Of a DNA stretch of 64,000 bases, positions 60,304-64,000 are shown piece by piece (the stretch's first letter is position 1; the number at the start of each line of letters is the position of its first letter). The position numbers and the translations under genes were made by a program. The stretch spans positions 515,001 through 579,000 of the forward strand of contig NZ_CP086380.1 in NCBI RefSeq assembly GCF_020889625.1. Direction: 5' to 3'. Under the pieces are notes generated by a model that saw only the letters and a program-made list of their open reading frames with translations, was not told the DNA's origin and ran no database searches. This stretch comes from Deinococcus radiophilus. Lineage in GTDB: Bacteria > Deinococcota > Deinococci > Deinococcales > Deinococcaceae.

Positions 60304-60774
60304 ATGGCGCAGATTGAACTGGATGAAACAGATATTCGGCTGCTGAACATCTTGCAGCGCGATGGTCGCATCCCCAACACCGAACTGGCCGACGAGGTGG
60401 GCCTGACCCCAGCCCCTACGCTGCGGCGGGTGCGGCGACTGGAAGAGGCAGGGTTGATCCGCCGTTATGTGGCGCTGCTGGACCCGGAGATGCTGGGCCG
60501 GGGCTTTCTGGTGATGGTACGCGTCACGTTGCTGGGTCAGACCAAGGCGGGGTTCGAGACTTTCGGTGAGCAGATGCGCCGCCGACCCGAAGTGCTGGAA
60601 TGCTACCTCTGCCTGGGCGGCACGGATTATTTCCTGAAGGTGGCCACCCGTGACCTGATGGAATACCAGCGCTTCTTGGTCGATGTGCTGGCGGCCAATC
60701 CCCTTGTTCAGCACACCGAGTCCATCCTGGTGGTGAAGCAGGAGAAACAAACCACTGCTCTGCCACTGGAATAA
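60304..60774 (+). CDS. Lrp/AsnC family transcriptional regulator
   Basis: The 156-residue protein has an N-terminal helix-turn-helix (LDETDIRLLNILQRDGRIPNTELADEVGLTPAPTLRRVRRLEEAGLI) and a RAM ligand domain with the FLVMVRVTLL and ECYLCLGGTDYFLKVATRDL strands. It probably senses alanine or a related amino acid and controls ald. The ATG at 60304 was chosen because TAAAAT (60288-60293) ends ten bases upstream; an ATG at 60292 overlaps that box. Confidence 0.93.
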   Translation: MAQIELDETDIRLLNILQRDGRIPNTELADEVGLTPAPTLRRVRRLEEAGLIRRYVALLDPEMLGRGFLVMVRVTLLGQTKAGFETFGEQMRRRPEVLECYLCLGGTDYFLKVATRDLMEYQRFLVDVLAANPLVQHTESILVVKQEKQTTALPLE

Positions 60775-60850
60775 GGGACCCAAGCGTGATTGATGGACGG
60801 TAAAGGCTGGCTCAACCAGCAGCAGGCAGAGGCCACTTACACTGCGGAGC

Positions 60851-61576
60851 ATGAAACAGCTTGTCTGGACCCTGCCGCTGCTGCTTGCTGCCTGCGCCCC
60901 CATGCAGCAGATGGATGCCGCTCCTATGGCCCCCGGTACTCCCACGCCTGGGGCTCCCACGCCCGCCCCCAGCCAGCCGCCTACCCGGGAGTGGAAAGCC
61001 GTGCCTTACCTGAGCGCCACCCCCGTCCGCAGCTTCAGCGCGGCCCAGCAGGTCACCGACCCTTCGGAGGAATACCGCGCCGTACTGAACACGGCCCGTG
61101 GCCCGATCACGCTGGAGTTGTACCCTCAGCAGGCCCCGAAGGCGGTGAACAACTTTGTCTTTCTGGCGCTGAACCATTTCTACGACGGCACCCGCTTTCA
61201 CCGCGTGATCGACGGCTTTATGGCCCAGGGTGGCGATCCGCTCAGCGCTGACCCGGCCCGCCAGGCAGACTGGGGAACGGGTGATCCTGGCTATTCCTTC
61301 CGCTATGAGGTCGGCAACAATCTGAGCTTCGGGCAGCCCGGTGTCCTGGGCATGGCCCGCAGCGCCTCGCCGGACTCGCAGGGCAGCCAATTTTTCATCA
61401 CGCTGGCCCCCTCCAGCTTTCTGGATGGTCAGTACACGGTCTTTGGCCGTGTAGTAGACGGGATGGACGTGCTGAACTCCATCACCAAGACCTCCGCCAG
61501 CTCCGGTTACGGCGAGCAGCCGATTCCCGGTGCCCAGGCCGATCTGCTGAACAGTGTGACGATTCTTAGCCGCTGA
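60851..61576 (+). CDS. Cyclophilin-type peptidyl-prolyl isomerase, lipoprotein
   Basis: The 241-residue protein starts with a lipoprotein signal (LPLLLAACAP; Cys near residue 15), followed by a Pro/Ala-rich linker and a cyclophilin domain with FHRVIDGFMAQGGD, GSQFFITLAPSSFLDGQYTVFGRV. It should fold proteins outside the cytoplasmic membrane. TACACT (60838-60843) lies seven bases before the ATG. Confidence 0.93.
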   Translation: MKQLVWTLPLLLAACAPMQQMDAAPMAPGTPTPGAPTPAPSQPPTREWKAVPYLSATPVRSFSAAQQVTDPSEEYRAVLNTARGPITLELYPQQAPKAVNNFVFLALNHFYDGTRFHRVIDGFMAQGGDPLSADPARQADWGTGDPGYSFRYEVGNNLSFGQPGVLGMARSASPDSQGSQFFITLAPSSFLDGQYTVFGRVVDGMDVLNSITKTSASSGYGEQPIPGAQADLLNSVTILSR

Positions 61577-61668
61577 TGCTGAGGCTTGCGGTGCAGTGAA
61601 TACGATGGACGCAGTTCGGTTCGCTGATCGCTGAAATACCTTAAATCCCACTTGCTAGACTGCCGCCT

Positions 61669-62328
61669 ATGGCACGCAAGTGGGATTCTCGTATGAACCG
61701 TTCGGGAGGTGCTGGCCGCTGGCTGCTCATGGCGGCTGGACTAACTGGCCTGGCCGCTGCCTATTATCAGCGCAGTTACCGTTACCGTGATCCGGTCCGT
61801 CTGCTTCCGGACACGGCGGGACTGGTCGCTCCAGCCGACGGCACTGTCACACTGGTCCGGTGGGTCGAAGGCGGCCAGGTGAAGACGCCCGCAGGCCAGA
61901 CCGAGTTCAGCTTGGAGTCCCTAGGATTGCAAATGGAGCAGGGCTGGCTGATCGGTGTGACGCCTGGGCCGCTGAGTGCACGGTATGTGTACGCTCCAGC
62001 GGATGGTACGCTGCGGGCACCCGTGCGGACTGAACGGCCCACCACTTTCCCCTTGACGCCGGGGAAAACGGCTGAGTTGGACCTGCTAACATTGCCCAGT
62101 GAGCCTGGATGGGCCGTCACCCTGGCCCAGGCCGGTGGTCGCCTGCAAGCCCGCACCTACTTCGGGGGTGGGCAGGATATTCGCCGGGGGAACAAGCTGG
62201 CCTTCTTGGAACGCGGTGGGTTGGTACTGCTGACGTGCAGGGACGACTTCCGACCTGCCGTGACGGTAGGGGAGAAGGTCGTGGGCGGTCAGACCGTGCT
62301 GGGCGCACCTGCAACCACCACGGGTTGA
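61669..62328 (+). CDS. Phosphatidylserine-decarboxylase-like protein lacking catalytic residues
   Basis: The 219-residue protein has a short N-terminal hydrophobic segment (18-33), then the PSD-type YRDPVRLLP (39-47) and LVAPADGTV (52-60), a middle LSARYVYAPADGTL (102-115), and RRGNKLAFLERGGLVLL (172-188) near the end. In true phosphatidylserine decarboxylases the middle segment carries Asp and His (DVHVNR), and the last reads FGS with the Ser that is cut to form pyruvoyl. Here these read SARYVY and RGG. So it is probably an inactive homologue, perhaps a lipid-binding or structural protein. TAGACT (61656-61661) is seven bases before the ATG. Confidence 0.72.
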   Translation: MARKWDSRMNRSGGAGRWLLMAAGLTGLAAAYYQRSYRYRDPVRLLPDTAGLVAPADGTVTLVRWVEGGQVKTPAGQTEFSLESLGLQMEQGWLIGVTPGPLSARYVYAPADGTLRAPVRTERPTTFPLTPGKTAELDLLTLPSEPGWAVTLAQAGGRLQARTYFGGGQDIRRGNKLAFLERGGLVLLTCRDDFRPAVTVGEKVVGGQTVLGAPATTTG

Positions 62329-62355
62329 TGGTTGGGCAAGTTGGGAGCTTCTGAG

Positions 62356-62772
62356 ATGCCCCGCAAACCCCGCACCAACCGAATGGACCGGGCTGACTTC
62401 GCTTTGGTCACGGGTCATTTGCAGCCTTACGCCTGTTTCGGATGCCGAAAAGCCTTCAAGCAGCCCTTTAGTGCTGACTTGCCGGAGCGTGCTTGCCCGC
62501 AGTGCCGCCAGCCGATGACCATTATGGGGACCGACTTCAAAGCGCCCCGGCAGGACGACGTGCGCCAATGGCAAAAAGTTGCCGTCCTGGCACGCGCGGG
62601 AATCCGGTTTTTTCCGAGTTCTCCAGACGGCCTGCCGGGGCAACGCCCGGACACGTTGGCTGAGGTTCCGGCCTTCTTACGTAGGATTTATCCAGCCGCA
62701 CGCTCTCTTGCTCCGCGTGAGGGACGCTTGCTTGCCCAGGGCGAGGCACCCCATCAGCGCTTTTTCTCCTAG
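62356..62772 (+). CDS. Zinc-ribbon protein of unknown function
   Basis: The 138-residue protein has one Cys4 zinc ribbon (CFGCRK near residue 27 and CPQCRQ near residue 46), the rest basic. It resembles small Deinococcus proteins of unknown role. It starts 27 bases after the PSD-like gene and is likely in the same transcript. Confidence 0.7.
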   Translation: MPRKPRTNRMDRADFALVTGHLQPYACFGCRKAFKQPFSADLPERACPQCRQPMTIMGTDFKAPRQDDVRQWQKVAVLARAGIRFFPSSPDGLPGQRPDTLAEVPAFLRRIYPAARSLAPREGRLLAQGEAPHQRFFS

Positions 62773-62798
62773 GACTTCCGCTGAGTCAGAATGGGCGT

Positions 62799-62957
62799 GT
62801 GGGCATCTGGCACGGCGGACGCTGGCAGCCTGCCGTCATTCGGGGCCGGGATGGACAGGATAAGCCTTCACATCTGGTCCTGTTGGATGCGGCAGATCAG
62901 CGGGCCAGAGTTTTGCCGCTGGAGCGCCACTTGCGTTTGCGTTGGCCCCAGTCATAA
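62799..62957 (+). CDS. Small protein of 52 residues
   Basis: From GTG 62799 the frame encodes 52 residues (VGIWHGGRWQPAVIRGRD start, LERHLRLRWPQS end), rich in Trp and Arg with GC-skewed third positions like its neighbours. A CAGAAT hexamer six bases upstream could act as a leaderless -10. It lies 26 bases after the zinc-ribbon gene, and its TAA stop overlaps the T tract of the clpB terminator. No family is recognised. Confidence 0.55.
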   Translation: MGIWHGGRWQPAVIRGRDGQDKPSHLVLLDAADQRARVLPLERHLRLRWPQS

Positions 62958-62985
62958 AAAAAGCCGGGGCCGTAGCCCCAGCTTA
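62955..62985 (-). terminator. Terminator of clpB
   Basis: On the minus strand GCTGGGGC pairs with GCCCCGGC (one mismatch or G-T pair tolerated) around TACG and is followed by seven T residues, 13 bases after the clpB stop. Confidence 0.78.
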
Positions 62986-62997
62986 GATCACCCTCTC

Positions 62998-64000
62998 TCA
63001 GTTCAGCCCCTGCGCTCCGAAGGTGAATCGCTCTCCGTCATAGTCCACGCTGAGGGTGGAGTTATCCGGCACCTCGCCCGCCAGAATCTGGCGCGCCAGC
63101 GGCGTTTCCAGTTCGCGGCTGATCGCCCGGCGCAGTGGCCGTGCCCCGAAGGCCGGATCGTAGCCCACCCGGGCCAGCTGGTCCTTGGCGGCGTCGCTAA
63201 GGGAGAGGGTCACGCGGCGCTCGGCCAACCGTGCGCGCAGGCCAGCCAGTTGAATATCCACAATCTCGCGCAGGTTCCCAGGCGTCAGCGCATCAAACAC
63301 GATGATGTCGTCTACCCGGTTCAGGAATTCGGGGCGGAACTGGGCACGCAGTTCTTCCATCACCGCTTCGCGGATTTCTTCGGCGGGACGGCCCCCGGCC
63401 TGCATGTCCAGAATTAGCGGTGAGCCGACGTTGCTGGTCAAGATGATGAGGGTGTTGCGGAAGTCCACGGTGCGGCCCTGACCGTCGGTCAGGCGGCCAT
63501 CGTCCAGCACTTGCAGTAGCACGTTGAACACGTCGGGGTGGGCTTTTTCAATCTCGTCCAGCAGGATCACGCTGTAGGGGCGGCGGCGCACCGCTTCGGT
63601 CAGCTGGCCGCCTTCCTCGTAGCCCACATATCCGGGAGGTGCCCCGATCAGGCGGGCCACGGTGTGCTTCTCCATGTACTCGGACATGTCGATCCGGACC
63701 ATCGCGTCACTGGAATCGAACAGGAATTCGGCCAGGGCCCTGGCCAGTTCGGTCTTGCCGACCCCGGTGGGGCCGAGGAACATAAAGCTACCCAGCGGGC
63801 GGTGGGGGTCGTTCAGTCCGGCCCGTGCGCGGCGGATGGTGTCCGACACGCTGGAAATGGCCCGCTCCTGTCCGATCACGCGGCGGTGCAGTTGCCCTTC
63901 AAGTTGCAGCAGTTTCTCGCGCTCGCCTTCCATCAGCTTGCTCACGGGAATGCCGGTCCAGCGGCTCACCACGCTGGCAATGTCTTCTTCGGTCACCTCA
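62998..64000 (-). CDS. clpB: ATP-dependent chaperone ClpB, C-terminal part
   Basis: The frame is open to the window edge, so the N-terminal part of the protein is missing. It covers the second AAA+ domain: [13 protein letters not shown] linker, [10 protein letters not shown], Walker A ([16 protein letters not shown]), [18 protein letters not shown], Walker B ([13 protein letters not shown]), the arginine finger region [12 protein letters not shown], and the C-terminal domain with [12 protein letters not shown]. ClpB disaggregates proteins with DnaK. The [10 protein letters not shown] segment and the lack of an IGF/IGL loop support ClpB over ClpA. Confidence 0.95.
   Translation of the reverse strand, partial: EVTEEDIASVVSRWTGIPVSKLMEGEREKLLQLEGQLHRRVIGQERAISSVSDTIRRARAGLNDPHRPLGSFMFLGPTGVGKTELARALAEFLFDSSDAMVRIDMSEYMEKHTVARLIGAPPGYVGYEEGGQLTEAVRRRPYSVILLDEIEKAHPDVFNVLLQVLDDGRLTDGQGRTVDFRNTLIILTSNVGSPLILDMQAGGRPAEEIREAVMEELRAQFRPEFLNRVDDIIVFDALTPGNLREIVDIQLAGLRARLAERRVTLSLSDAAKDQLARVGYDPAFGARPLRRAISRELETPLARQILAGEVPDNSTLSVDYDGERFTFGAQGLN

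Overview
The window is GC-rich chromosomal DNA that most probably comes from a Deinococcus species. The evidence is a Deinococcus-Thermus type pilM-pilN-pilO-pilP/W-pilQ operon, DUF1684, Mug-like and 2-phosphoglycerate kinase proteins of the kind common in that phylum, and above all the start signals. About 25 genes have a TANNNT -10 hexamer only 6-8 bases before the start codon and no ribosome binding site. This is the leaderless-mRNA arrangement known to dominate in Deinococcus. The species cannot be fixed from the sequence alone.

Layout. 1-8.2 kb: a partial membrane protein, gatB, a frameshifted secreted beta-helix-like protein, a CPBP protease, DUF456, a MazG-like protein, then an acyl-CoA cluster (thiolase, YciI-like, WapI-like, 3-hydroxybutyryl-CoA dehydrogenase) and a GNAT enzyme. 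8.3-18 kb: typA, a DUF1028 protein, glgC, a seven-unit hairpin tandem repeat, miaA, an Hsp20-like/S4/DUF1684 operon, comF, rlmH and aroC. 18-23.8 kb: the type IV pilus and competence operon pilMNO-(P/W)-Q on the minus strand, whose genes overlap by a few bases. 24.1-25.2 kb: a decayed IS630-family element. 25.5-32.9 kb: a lipoprotein, murF, a FakA-like DAK2 protein with its Gls24/Asp23 partner, a sulfite-oxidase-like enzyme, mug, osmC, a TSUP permease and maf. 33.0-34.1 kb: a second IS630-family element, inserted exactly in the stop codon of deoC.

34-43.5 kb: deoC and a peroxiredoxin (divergent), rpiA, guaA, a frameshifted alpha/beta hydrolase, a small-molecule kinase-like protein, a two-TM protein, recJ, a SIS-domain protein, a possible small RNA and tRNA-Arg(CCG). 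43.5-55.8 kb: a PpiD/SurA-like foldase, scpA, a PRC-barrel protein, GNAT, an ABC-2 exporter, a winged-helix protein with a histone-H1-like tail, a cyclic-di-AMP receptor, an HDAC-like hydrolase, a 2-phosphoglycerate kinase with three ATP-cone-like repeats, and a TetR regulator. 56-64 kb: a LysM-NlpC/P60 hydrolase, murA, ald with a divergent Lrp regulator, a cyclophilin lipoprotein, a phosphatidylserine-decarboxylase-like protein without its catalytic residues, two small proteins and the 3' part of clpB.

Most of the window is housekeeping: cell wall (murA, murF, LysM-NlpC), translation and tRNA (gatB, miaA, rlmH, typA), DNA handling (recJ, mug, scpA, comF, pilus/secretin) and protein quality control (clpB, PpiD-like, cyclophilin, Hsp20-like). 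The unusual material lies in the spaces between genes and in damaged genes: the 27-bp hairpin array, a dispersed element of about 140 bp at convergent gene ends, a nested inverted repeat after rpiA, the two IS630 elements, and two genes broken by single-base indels. I found no clear defence island, prophage or CRISPR array.
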